Assembly: GCF_001558695.1 (NCBI RefSeq)
Contig: NZ_LNTU01000034.1
Coordinates: 124,001 to 188,000 of the forward strand
Reading direction: 5' to 3'
DNA length: 64,000 bases
Origin: Paramesorhizobium deserti
Lineage (GTDB): Bacteria; Pseudomonadota; Alphaproteobacteria; Rhizobiales; Rhizobiaceae
How positions within the stretch are numbered: the stretch's first letter is position 1; every line of letters starts with the position of its first letter. This document shows positions 9,346 through 16,399 of this stretch, in pieces. The position numbers and the translations under genes were made by a program. The notes below the pieces were generated by a model, which saw nothing but the letters and a program-made list of their open reading frames with translations, did no database searches and had not been told where the DNA came from.

Positions 9346-9801
9346 TCATTCCATGATCGGCTCGATGCCGATCGAGGACTTGCCACGGTTGACCGCAATC
9401 GCCAAACGGAAGCTGTGCGCAATCCGCTGCGCCCGCTGCATGAAGAGGGTCGCGACCTCCGGCGGACAGTTGGACGTCACCGTCGCCCGGAAAAGCTTGA
9501 GCCATTGACGAAAATGCGCTTCGCCGAGTTCCGGAATCCTGAGATGCGGCGGCAGCGGCCGCCCGTCATAGCGGGATGTCCTGAGCAGTGTGGCGGACCA
9601 GAAATCGCACATCTTCGCCAGATGGTCCGGCCACCTGTCGGGCTTTATCGCGCCGTCGAAGATCGGGCCGAGGAGCGCATCCTTGCGGATCGCGCCGTAG
9701 AAGCCATGAACCACGTCGTGGATCATCTCCTCGGTCAGGACATCAGGCAGAGGCGCCCCGTCGATGAGGATGGTTTTCGCAGAATTTGCTTTTTCGCTCA
9801 T
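9346..9801 (-). CDS. Group III truncated haemoglobin
   Basis: 151 residues from the ATG that overlaps the stop of the preceding gene (ATGA, 9798-9801); an in-frame extension of 24 codons upstream lies wholly within that gene and is unlikely to be used. The core VHGFYGAIRKDALLGPIF, the central MCDFWSATLL and the proximal-histidine segment LGEAHFRQWL mark the group III truncated globin family (2/2 fold). Such globins bind haem and may detoxify NO or handle reactive nitrogen; here the operon and NnrR-type control argue for NO. The C-terminus FRLAIAVNRGKSSIGIEPIME is short and family-like. Confidence 0.88.
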   Translation of the reverse strand: MSEKANSAKTILIDGAPLPDVLTEEMIHDVVHGFYGAIRKDALLGPIFDGAIKPDRWPDHLAKMCDFWSATLLRTSRYDGRPLPPHLRIPELGEAHFRQWLKLFRATVTSNCPPEVATLFMQRAQRIAHSFRLAIAVNRGKSSIGIEPIME

Positions 9802-10133
9802 GCCTGTCTTTCCGTTTTCTCCGGGATGCCCAGATGCCGCTTTGCGGCGTCGTCCATCATTTCGGGGCGCCAAGGCGGCTCATAGGTGAGCCTTACCTCC
9901 ACATAGTGAATTCCCGGCACATTCCAAACCGCCGTCTGCACGGCATCCCTGAGATAGGCTGTCGCAGGGCAACCGCGGGTCGTGGTCGTCATCTCGACAT
10001 AAGCGCCGCCATCGCCGCCGACCGCTATGTCATAGATCAAACCGAGATCGACGAGATTCTCTCCCAGTTCCGGATCGATCACCAATCTGAGCGCATCACA
10101 TATTGCGTCTTCGAGGAGAGTTGTGGTGCTCAT
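9798..10133 (-). CDS. MIP18/DUF59-family metal-sulfur cluster assembly protein
   Basis: 111 residues of the MIP18 (PaaD/SufT-like) family: a start like LEDAICDALRLVIDPELGENLVDLGLIYDI and the conserved TTTTRGCPATAYLRDAV with the family cysteine. Relatives act in Fe-S cluster maturation or transfer. The gene overlaps both neighbours by ATGA (10130-10133 and 9798-9801), so it is translationally coupled to a tandem DUF2249 protein and a truncated haemoglobin. From this context a role in assembling or repairing a metal centre damaged by NO is inferred; nothing in the sequence names the client. Confidence 0.82.
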   Translation of the reverse strand: MSTTTLLEDAICDALRLVIDPELGENLVDLGLIYDIAVGGDGGAYVEMTTTTRGCPATAYLRDAVQTAVWNVPGIHYVEVRLTYEPPWRPEMMDDAAKRHLGIPEKTERQA

Positions 10134-10654
10134 ATCCGCCCCTTTTCACCGACGCAGGCGCGGATGACGATCCTGTAGGAACCGTCAGCCTCGAGATCGC
10201 CCCGCCATTTATGGCCGCGGTTTTGCAATTCCTCGAACAGGAATAGCGGCTCGCGCGGCAGCAGCGCGGCCAGAGTCTGGCCTGGTACAAGGGCCTCGAC
10301 GGCTTCGAGCGTGCGGACCATCGGCTCCGGCGGATTGAGGTCGCGATTGTCGAGTTCGACAGAAGGCTCCGGCCATCCCGGCCCGTCTGCGGTGCTAATC
10401 ATAACGGCCTTCGGCGTCTCGGCCCCCGTGGGCGTAAAGATCACCTCCCAATCGCCGCCGCCGATTTCCCGTGCCGACGGCTCGAAACCACGGGCGGCGA
10501 GCACCTGGAAGAGCGGCACCGGTTTGAACGGCGCGAGCAGCCGCAGGCCCTGGCCGGGCGCCAGCGCCGCGACAGCCGCCATGATGGCGCCGAAGGGTTC
10601 TCCGCCTTCCTTCAGGATAGGCCTGACATCGAGCTCACAAGGGGATTGGGTCAT
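10130..10654 (-). CDS. Tandem DUF2249 protein
   Basis: 174 residues made of two related halves. Half one (about 6-75) reads CELDVRPILKEGGEPF then LAPGQGLRLLAPFKPVPLFQVLAARGF. Half two (about 95-165) reads VELDNRDLNPPEPM then LVPGQTLAALLPREPLFLFEELQNRGH. Each has the DUF2249 pattern (L-D-x-R, a helix, PG-x-x-L, P-x-P-L/F-x-L-F). The arrangement of strands and helices resembles the small TusA/SirA fold, but the TusA Cys-Pro motif is not evident, so sulfur transfer cannot be claimed. It overlaps the genes on both sides by 4 bp. DUF2249 genes often sit in denitrification and NO-stress clusters; their biochemical role is not settled. Confidence 0.8.
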   Translation of the reverse strand: MTQSPCELDVRPILKEGGEPFGAIMAAVAALAPGQGLRLLAPFKPVPLFQVLAARGFEPSAREIGGGDWEVIFTPTGAETPKAVMISTADGPGWPEPSVELDNRDLNPPEPMVRTLEAVEALVPGQTLAALLPREPLFLFEELQNRGHKWRGDLEADGSYRIVIRACVGEKGRI

Positions 10655-12018
10655 GATCTTCTCCAGTTAAGCGTCGGCGGCAGGAAAAGGCGTGGCTGCA
10701 TCGTTCCCGGAGGCAGGCGCCTCTCGGCGGCGATATTCGAAAGCCGGCGAGCGCCGATCAGTTCCACCACGATCGCGACGGTCGCCATGAGCGGCATCAG
10801 CGCCAGAATACGAAACAATGTCGGTTGATCCGCCAGCAGCGCTGCCGTGCACACCAGCACGCCGAGGAAATAGACGGCGAACCACGGCATGTCGCGCTTT
10901 TCCACCACCATGTCCTGAACACGAGGCGTAGGCTGTCGTCCCATCACCGGGCCATAGCATTCGAGCCAGGTGAGAAACGGCACGATCTTGTAGAGCTGTG
11001 ACAATCCGAGGCCGGTAAGCCAGCCGAAGGCGATGAGATGGATAAGCGCGCCCACGTGCTGTTCAAGCGTTCCGGTGAGGAGAAGCGCAGCGAACAGCAG
11101 AACCGCCAGATAGAGCATGGCAAATGCGCCGAGCGCCGCACTGCTGTTCAGCTCGATGGTCCGGCGCCTGCGGTGGCGATAGAAGAAAGTGAGATCGGCG
11201 GCATAAAGGCCGAGGGCCAGAAAGGCGAGCAGGCAAGCCACGGTGATAACGGGACCGGTCCCGACCGCCAGCAGCAGCGTGGCGGGGACGATGAGGGCGA
11301 TCAACAGCAGGGCAGCGCTTCCGCACCACCACACCCAATATGCGGTGGACCGCTCGCTCTCCGGTGAAAGCATGAACATCGGCAGCAGGCGATAGCTGAC
11401 GCCGATGGCGGTAAAGCCGAGCCAGCCGCCGAAACCGATGGCGACGTGAATGGTGAGGATATGCGGCCTGAGTTCGATCAATGGATCAAACGGAGAAGTC
11501 CCGGACAGGACAAAGGCGAATGAAGCCCCGAGCATCGCGACCACGACGACTGCAAAAAGCCCGACCGCGACGAAACGCGCCGGCAGCGCGAGCGGCCGTC
11601 CGGCCCAGAGCGTGACGGCGATCACCCAGACCGCGAGCGCGAAGCCCGACGGCAGAAACACACCCGCCATCGCCAGCAGCGGAAGATCCGCGTCAAACGA
11701 GCCGGCCAGCTGCAGGAACCCGCCGAGCAGGCACCCAAGCCCTGTAAGCAAAAGCACGAATGCAGGCAGGACCAGCGCCGGATAGCGCAGCGGCGTGGCC
11801 ACCAGGACCGGAACGAACTGGAAGAGCGCCCCGCACATGAGGAGGCTGAGCCAGCCGATCGTCACCATATGGACAAGCACCAGCGTCTCCGGCGCCTCCA
11901 TCGGCGCGGCCGGAAAGCCGTAGCCTGCCACCATCAGCCCCTCCGCCGCAATGAGAAAGACGAGCGCGGCGGCGAAATAGCTCATGGTCCAGCGGGAGAT
12001 CGCCGCGCCCATCATCAC
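10651..12018 (-). CDS. Polytopic membrane protein resembling a haem-copper oxidase catalytic subunit
   Basis: 455 residues with about 12 membrane helices and membrane-embedded histidines in LVLVHMVTIGWLSLLMCGALFQFVPVL, ILTIHVAIGFGGWLGFTAIGVSYRLLPMF and LIHLIAFGWLTGLGLSQLYKIVPFL. This His-x-x-x-x-G-W pattern is like the NorB/cbb3 subunit I and NnrS group, but the full set of six histidines of a haem-copper active site is not evident, so it is unlikely to be a real terminal oxidase. GAGG lies 7 bp before the GTG start; the ATG one codon later is an alternative. It is first in an operon coupled by 4-bp overlaps to the DUF2249, MIP18 and globin genes. Function unknown; haem binding or an NO-linked role is inferred. 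Confidence 0.78.
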   Translation of the reverse strand: MMMGAAISRWTMSYFAAALVFLIAAEGLMVAGYGFPAAPMEAPETLVLVHMVTIGWLSLLMCGALFQFVPVLVATPLRYPALVLPAFVLLLTGLGCLLGGFLQLAGSFDADLPLLAMAGVFLPSGFALAVWVIAVTLWAGRPLALPARFVAVGLFAVVVVAMLGASFAFVLSGTSPFDPLIELRPHILTIHVAIGFGGWLGFTAIGVSYRLLPMFMLSPESERSTAYWVWWCGSAALLLIALIVPATLLLAVGTGPVITVACLLAFLALGLYAADLTFFYRHRRRRTIELNSSAALGAFAMLYLAVLLFAALLLTGTLEQHVGALIHLIAFGWLTGLGLSQLYKIVPFLTWLECYGPVMGRQPTPRVQDMVVEKRDMPWFAVYFLGVLVCTAALLADQPTLFRILALMPLMATVAIVVELIGARRLSNIAAERRLPPGTMQPRLFLPPTLNWRRS

Positions 12019-12148
12019 GCGGCCGCCTCATAAGCCAGGGGAAAGCGGTTTGCTGCCGCGGTATCGGACAGGTTGGAAGAAAACGGACCCATGATACTGC
12101 CTTTCTCGGATCATTTGGAAAGCATGCCGCGGGTCCGATCTTTTCTCT

Positions 12149-12162
12149 TTGTCCACCGTCAA
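12149..12162. promoter_or_regulatory. NnrR/Fnr-type box upstream of the membrane protein operon
   Basis: TTGTCCACCGTCAA matches TTG-N8-CAA with imperfect half-sites TTGTC and GTCAA. It lies about 130-145 bp upstream of the gene starting at 12018 and just beyond the stop of the second NnrS gene, in the only gap from which the operon running left can be promoted. Confidence 0.5.
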
Positions 12163-12169
12163 ACAATTC

Positions 12170-13336
12170 TCACATGCGACTAAGCGCTGCACTGAATACC
12201 GGCCTTTGGACCGGCCCGCTCAAGGCAGGCAGATAGGCCCGGAGAAACAAGGCCCATCCCATCATCCAGCATACGGCGGCGAGCGTGACGGGGTCGACGG
12301 CCGTATCAGGAAGCCAGTTTGCGGATATCCTGATCACTGCCGAGAGGCAGACGAGGACGAAAGCGCCAGCCATGACCCGGCTGACGAGAAGCCGGTCTCC
12401 ACGGCGGATCATAGCGGCCCGCATCATGAAGGTCAGGATCATGGTTCCCATGGCTCCCATCGTCAGCGTGTGTAAGGTGGTGGAAGCCGGTAGGTTTTCC
12501 GGGAAGATCGATGCTAGGCCCAGAAGCAGCAAGCCGGCCGGTGTCCACATGAAGGCGACATGCATCATGAAGAGAGCCGGATAGCGAACGGTCTTCACGC
12601 TCCGCCATGCGGTCATTCGGGCGAACAGCAGTGCCGACGCCAATATCAAGAGAACACCCCTGGCGAGTTGGTATTCTTTTGTGCCGGGACAGATCGCGCC
12701 AAGGACGGCAATGACGGCCACGCGCGACAGCATCGGGCGATCTCGAATGGGAGCCGATATACCCGTCCGCTCAAGCCAATGACGCGTGAAAGCGGGCACT
12801 GCGCGGCCGCCGATCAGGATGATCAGCACGGCAAACAGCAATGGGGCCGTGTTTCTGATCTCCATGGCGGTCGCCCCGGCAAGATCGGAAACGGACAGGG
12901 CGGCGGCTCCGCCAAACACGGCCGGGGCGATGATCGCCCAAAAGCGACCCCAGACGCCCGCGAATAGGAGATGATAGGCGAGAATCGCCGTCAGGCCCGC
13001 AAAATAGGCCGATGCCCCGATGAGACGGACGGCAACCGGCACATAGTCCCCCAACAGGCCGGAGAGGCGCGCTGCAAGCCAGAGAATGGCCATTCCAGCG
13101 GCAACGGTTGCGGAAACCGGCCCTCGCTTGATCCAGGCCGGCATGGCAGTCAGGAGATAACCGCCCATCGCCGCGCCGCCCATGCCGAACAGAAGTTCAT
13201 GGGCGTGCCATGCCGCCCGATCGAGGCCGAAGCCTTCCGGAAGGAACCAGACGGCAGGCGCGGCAAACGCCCAAGCCCCGGCCAGCAAAAACAGTGGCCG
13301 ATACGGCGCTTCAAGGAAGGAGCCCAGACAAGACAT
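12170..13336 (-). CDS. nnrS: NnrS family haem/copper membrane protein (copy 2)
   Basis: 388 residues with about 12 membrane helices. The family start YRPLFLLAGAWAFAAPAVWFLP and AWHAHELLFGMGGAAMGGYLLTAMPAW aligns by eye with the copy at 8135-9331, but the two are clearly diverged, so this is an old paralogue and not a recent duplication. NnrS proteins are NO-induced haem and copper membrane proteins that lessen nitrosative damage. It is preceded by a small DUF2249 gene 23 bp upstream and followed by a gap with an NnrR-type box, so it probably forms a two-gene operon promoted from the region shared with hemN. Confidence 0.9.
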   Translation of the reverse strand: MSCLGSFLEAPYRPLFLLAGAWAFAAPAVWFLPEGFGLDRAAWHAHELLFGMGGAAMGGYLLTAMPAWIKRGPVSATVAAGMAILWLAARLSGLLGDYVPVAVRLIGASAYFAGLTAILAYHLLFAGVWGRFWAIIAPAVFGGAAALSVSDLAGATAMEIRNTAPLLFAVLIILIGGRAVPAFTRHWLERTGISAPIRDRPMLSRVAVIAVLGAICPGTKEYQLARGVLLILASALLFARMTAWRSVKTVRYPALFMMHVAFMWTPAGLLLLGLASIFPENLPASTTLHTLTMGAMGTMILTFMMRAAMIRRGDRLLVSRVMAGAFVLVCLSAVIRISANWLPDTAVDPVTLAAVCWMMGWALFLRAYLPALSGPVQRPVFSAALSRM

Positions 13337-13359
13337 AGACTATCGGCAGGTGCGGCCGA

Positions 13360-13632
13360 TCAGTTGCCGCACGTGCAGTCGCAACCGGAATTTTCGTACC
13401 GCTCTATCTCCACGCGCCAGACATCCGGTCCCTGCGCAAGATACTGCCAGTGGAACTGACCGGGATAGCGTGCTTCGATCTGGTAATGCAGTGGCCGGGG
13501 ATCGTGGTCGCTCACCACATGCATCTGTTCGCCGGGCGCGAGCATGGTCAGCGCCCCGAAAATCCTGGGATGGCGTTCGGCGGGTGCGATGACCCTGACA
13601 TCGATCAGCGGAATATTCGTGGTGTTCGGCAT
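13360..13632 (-). CDS. Small DUF2249 protein with a CxCxC tail
   Basis: 90 residues with a single DUF2249 domain (IPLIDVRVIAPAERHPRIF, LTMLAPGEQMHVVSDHDPRPLHYQIEARYPGQFHW) related to the tandem protein at 10130-10654. The C-terminus NSGCDCTCGN adds a closely spaced Cys-x-Cys-x-Cys cluster absent from the tandem protein, a likely metal or thiol site. GGGAAG lies about 8 bp before the start. It is the first gene of the pair with NnrS copy 2 and is divergent from hemN. Function unknown; expression with NO-stress genes is inferred from the boxes upstream. Confidence 0.8.
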   Translation of the reverse strand: MPNTTNIPLIDVRVIAPAERHPRIFGALTMLAPGEQMHVVSDHDPRPLHYQIEARYPGQFHWQYLAQGPDVWRVEIERYENSGCDCTCGN

Positions 13633-13713
13633 GACTGCTTCCCTGCGCCTTGTTGTACGACCGGGATAAGAAACCCGGCTCTTTCAGCTTAGGAGATATC
13701 CGGCCCACGCTGT

Positions 13714-13727
13714 TTGCTGCCGGACAA
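13714..13727. promoter_or_regulatory. NnrR/Fnr-type box facing the DUF2249-NnrS pair
   Basis: TTGCTGCCGGACAA fits TTG-N8-CAA, with poor symmetry in the inner bases. It lies 82-95 bp upstream of the DUF2249 start. A second, perfect box is centred 38 bp away on the hemN side, suggesting one site per divergent promoter. Confidence 0.5.
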
Positions 13728-13751
13728 ATAGAAACAAAAAACGCTCATCGT

Positions 13752-13765
13752 TTGAGCTTGCTCAA
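13752..13765. promoter_or_regulatory. Fnr-type box upstream of hemN
   Basis: TTGAGCTTGCTCAA has perfect palindromic half-sites TTGAG and CTCAA, and the flanking T and A extend the symmetry to 16 bp. Its centre is about 65 bp upstream of the hemN start, a good position for activation under low oxygen or NO. Confidence 0.75.
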
Positions 13766-13823
13766 AGATGGCGTGCCGCCCTCTCTTTATGAGAGATCGC
13801 TGTTGAACAAGGCAGAGGACCCG

Positions 13824-15176
13824 ATGTCCCAGGCAATCATGGACAAATACGGCGAAGCGCGGCTGCCGCGCTACACCAGCTATCCGACCGCGCCGCATTT
13901 CGCGGCAATGCCGGATAAATCGATCTATGCGGATTGGCTGGGGGCTAGTCCATCCGGCGAGCCAACTTCGCTCTATCTCCACATTCCGTTCTGCCGCTCG
14001 ATGTGCTGGTATTGCGGCTGCCACACTACAATCACCAAGCGCGAACACCCGATCCTTGAGTATCTCGATGTACTGCATCGCGAGATCGAGCTGGTGGGCC
14101 GCGCGAGAAACGAGAGCTTCTGCGTAGGAGAGATCCATTTCGGCGGAGGAACGCCGACCATTATCCGGCCCGGCGAATTCGTCGCGTTGATGGATGCCAT
14201 CCGCAACAGGCTCGGATGCGCCGAGACGCTCAATGCAGCCGTCGAGATCGACCCGCGCACCTTGACGCCGGAAATGGCCGCAGCCCTGGGAAATGCCGGC
14301 ATCACCCGCGCAAGCCTCGGCGTCCAGAGCTTCGATCCGGTAGTCCAGAAAGCCATCAACCGGATGCAGAGCATCGAAGTCACGGCCCTGGCGGTGGAGC
14401 ACCTGAAAAAAGCGGGCATTTGCCGGATCAATTTCGACTTGATCTACGGGCTTCCCCATCAGACGGTGGCTTCCTGCGTGGAGACGGTCGAAGCCGCGGT
14501 TGCGATGCGCCCGGATCGCTTCGCGGTTTTCGGCTATGCCCATATCCCCGCCTTCAAAAAGCATCAGCGAATGATCGGTGAATCGATTCTGCCCGATGCG
14601 CATGCGCGCAGCGATCAGGCGGAGGCGATCGCCGGGGCTCTCGTGGCGGCCGGTTATCAGAGAATAGGATTGGACCATTTCGCCCTGTCCGATGACGAAC
14701 TATCGCTGGCCCAGCGCGCAGGGCGGCTGCACCGCAATTTCCAGGGTTATACCACCGACGACTGCAAGACGCTCGTCGGCCTCGGCGCCTCCGCCATCGG
14801 CAGATTTGCGGAAGGATATACGCAGAACGAGGTTCCGGTCGGGCTCTATGCCAATCGCATTGCAAACGGCGAACTCGCCATCGCCAAGGGCTATCGCCTG
14901 ACGGAAGAAGACAGGTTCCGCGCGGCGCTGATCGAAAGGGTGATGTGCGACTTCTCCGTGGATGTGGCAACGATCGCCGGCCACCACGGCTTTGACGCCG
15001 CCCTGGTCCTCGAAGGCAATCGCCGGCTGGATGAGCTGAAGCGGGACGGCCTCGTCCAGATCTCGGATGGCATCGTCCGCGTGGAAGAGCACTATCGCTT
15101 CATCGTTCGCGCCGTCGCCGCTGCTTTCGATGCCTATCTCGGCAAGAGCGGCCGGACCTTCAGCAAAGCTGCCTGA
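13824..15176 (+). CDS. hemN: HemN, oxygen-independent coproporphyrinogen III oxidase
   Basis: 450 residues of a radical SAM enzyme that decarboxylates coproporphyrinogen III to protoporphyrinogen IX without oxygen, so haem can be made during denitrification. The cluster motif is C57-x3-C61-x2-C64 (CRSMCWYCGC) followed by C66, the HemN signature. GGGTP-like EIHFGGGTPT and the C-terminal HemN domain (LKRDGLVQISDGIVRVEEHYRFIVRAVAAAFD) are present. The start is the ATG preceded by AGAGGA; the frame is open 58 codons further upstream, but that stretch contains the Fnr-type boxes. It is divergent from DUF2249-NnrS. Confidence 0.95.
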   Translation: MSQAIMDKYGEARLPRYTSYPTAPHFAAMPDKSIYADWLGASPSGEPTSLYLHIPFCRSMCWYCGCHTTITKREHPILEYLDVLHREIELVGRARNESFCVGEIHFGGGTPTIIRPGEFVALMDAIRNRLGCAETLNAAVEIDPRTLTPEMAAALGNAGITRASLGVQSFDPVVQKAINRMQSIEVTALAVEHLKKAGICRINFDLIYGLPHQTVASCVETVEAAVAMRPDRFAVFGYAHIPAFKKHQRMIGESILPDAHARSDQAEAIAGALVAAGYQRIGLDHFALSDDELSLAQRAGRLHRNFQGYTTDDCKTLVGLGASAIGRFAEGYTQNEVPVGLYANRIANGELAIAKGYRLTEEDRFRAALIERVMCDFSVDVATIAGHHGFDAALVLEGNRRLDELKRDGLVQISDGIVRVEEHYRFIVRAVAAAFDAYLGKSGRTFSKAA

Positions 15177-15188
15177 CCCGCCTGCGCG

Positions 15189-16100
15189 TCAGCCGAGCAG
15201 CGCCTCGCCAAGAAACGTCGCCGAAAAGGCGCGCGCCTCGCGCCTGATGAAATCGGTCAGGACGCGGATGCGCGGCGCGGCGACCACGTCGTCGTGGCAG
15301 CTCAGCCAGTAATCGCGCAGCAGATGCATTTCCTTTGGCAGGACCGGCACCAGCGCATCGTGCTTGCAGGCCATGTAGTAAGGCAGCACGCACAGGCCAT
15401 AACCCGCAAGTGCGGCGCTCAGTTGCGCGTGGATGCTGGAACTTTGATAGGCCGGCCGGAGCCCGGGCAGGATCTCGCGCATGTAATCGAGCCCGGGCGT
15501 GAACACCATATCCTCGATATAGCCGATGAACGGATGGCTGGAGAGATCCTCGCGCTGGCTGATCGGCGCCGCGCGTGCGAGATAATGGCGCGAGCCATAG
15601 ATGAACAGTCGGTAGGAGGTGATTTTCTCATGCTGATACGCCCCTGTGCGCGGCGGATGCAGCGTGATGGAAAGTTCCGCCTCGCGCCGTGAGAGCGAGA
15701 CGATCTGCTGGATGGTGACGACCTCCACCGAGAGGCCGGGATAGGCTTGCGCCATCACGGGCAGGCGCTCGGCCAGAAAGAAATTGCCGAACCCTTCCAG
15801 CGTGCTCAGCCGCACCACGCCGGAAAGCGACGCCATGTTGCCGGACGCCTCCGTCTGGAACTTTCCCGCCTCGCGCTCCATGATTTCCGCCGGTTCCATC
15901 AGCCTTTCGCCAAGCGGCGTCAGCATGTAGCCGCGTGGATTGCGCTCGAAAAGCTTGGCCGACAGCGCCTGCTCCAGGCGGTCGATCCGCCGGGAGACGG
16001 TGACGTGGTTGGTTCTCAGCTTGCGGGCCGCGGTGGATAGCTGCCCGGTGCGCGCCACGGCCAGAAAATATTGCAGATCGTCCCATGTGAACTGCCGCAT
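15189..16100 (-). CDS. LysR-family transcriptional regulator
   Basis: 303 residues. The N-terminal winged HTH (WDDLQYFLAVARTGQLSTAARKLRTNHVTVSRRIDRLEQAL, about 5-48) and a periplasmic-binding-like effector domain (about 90-295) are typical of LysR proteins of this size. It is divergent from the ABC transporter operon starting at 16400, the usual position of a LysR regulator relative to its target, so it probably controls that operon and responds to its substrate or a breakdown product. The effector cannot be named. Confidence 0.9.
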   Translation of the reverse strand: MRQFTWDDLQYFLAVARTGQLSTAARKLRTNHVTVSRRIDRLEQALSAKLFERNPRGYMLTPLGERLMEPAEIMEREAGKFQTEASGNMASLSGVVRLSTLEGFGNFFLAERLPVMAQAYPGLSVEVVTIQQIVSLSRREAELSITLHPPRTGAYQHEKITSYRLFIYGSRHYLARAAPISQREDLSSHPFIGYIEDMVFTPGLDYMREILPGLRPAYQSSSIHAQLSAALAGYGLCVLPYYMACKHDALVPVLPKEMHLLRDYWLSCHDDVVAAPRIRVLTDFIRREARAFSATFLGEALLG

Positions 16101-16399
16101 GACCGCCCCTCCAGCAACTCGGCTTCAAAACCCTTTCTGTACATTTCCGTACAAAGTGTGTTCGAAAATTGTTGTTCTTGTACGCATTTGTCAATGCTAG
16201 GTTTTTTAGAACACGTGATAGCCGAGAACGAGAAAAACGGCCTATGATGTGGGAGGAGCAACCATCGTACACCCGTTCCGCGACTGGGAGTGTCGCGGAG
16301 CGCGTGGAAAATCATCGTGACACAACCGGCACTATCCGGCTGCTGAAACAGGAGCCTTTCCCGTTTCAACGAGCATTGCATCATTGGGAGGAGACCAAG
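16101..16399. other. Divergent LysR/ABC-transporter control region
   Basis: This gap of 299 bp lies between the LysR gene and the substrate-binding protein gene. It is locally AT-rich near 16150-16210. It holds GTAC-ATTTCC-GTAC (16140-16153), a small inverted repeat, and several T-N11-A arrangements that could bind a LysR protein. No convincing gene is seen in it; an open frame entering the downstream gene lacks a ribosome site. Confidence 0.4.

Noticed and set aside
10651-12018. NorB or cbb3 oxidase catalytic subunit
   Set aside because: The protein has the size and some His motifs, but not the full set of haem and copper ligands and no partner subunit genes, so it is not called an oxidase or NO reductase.
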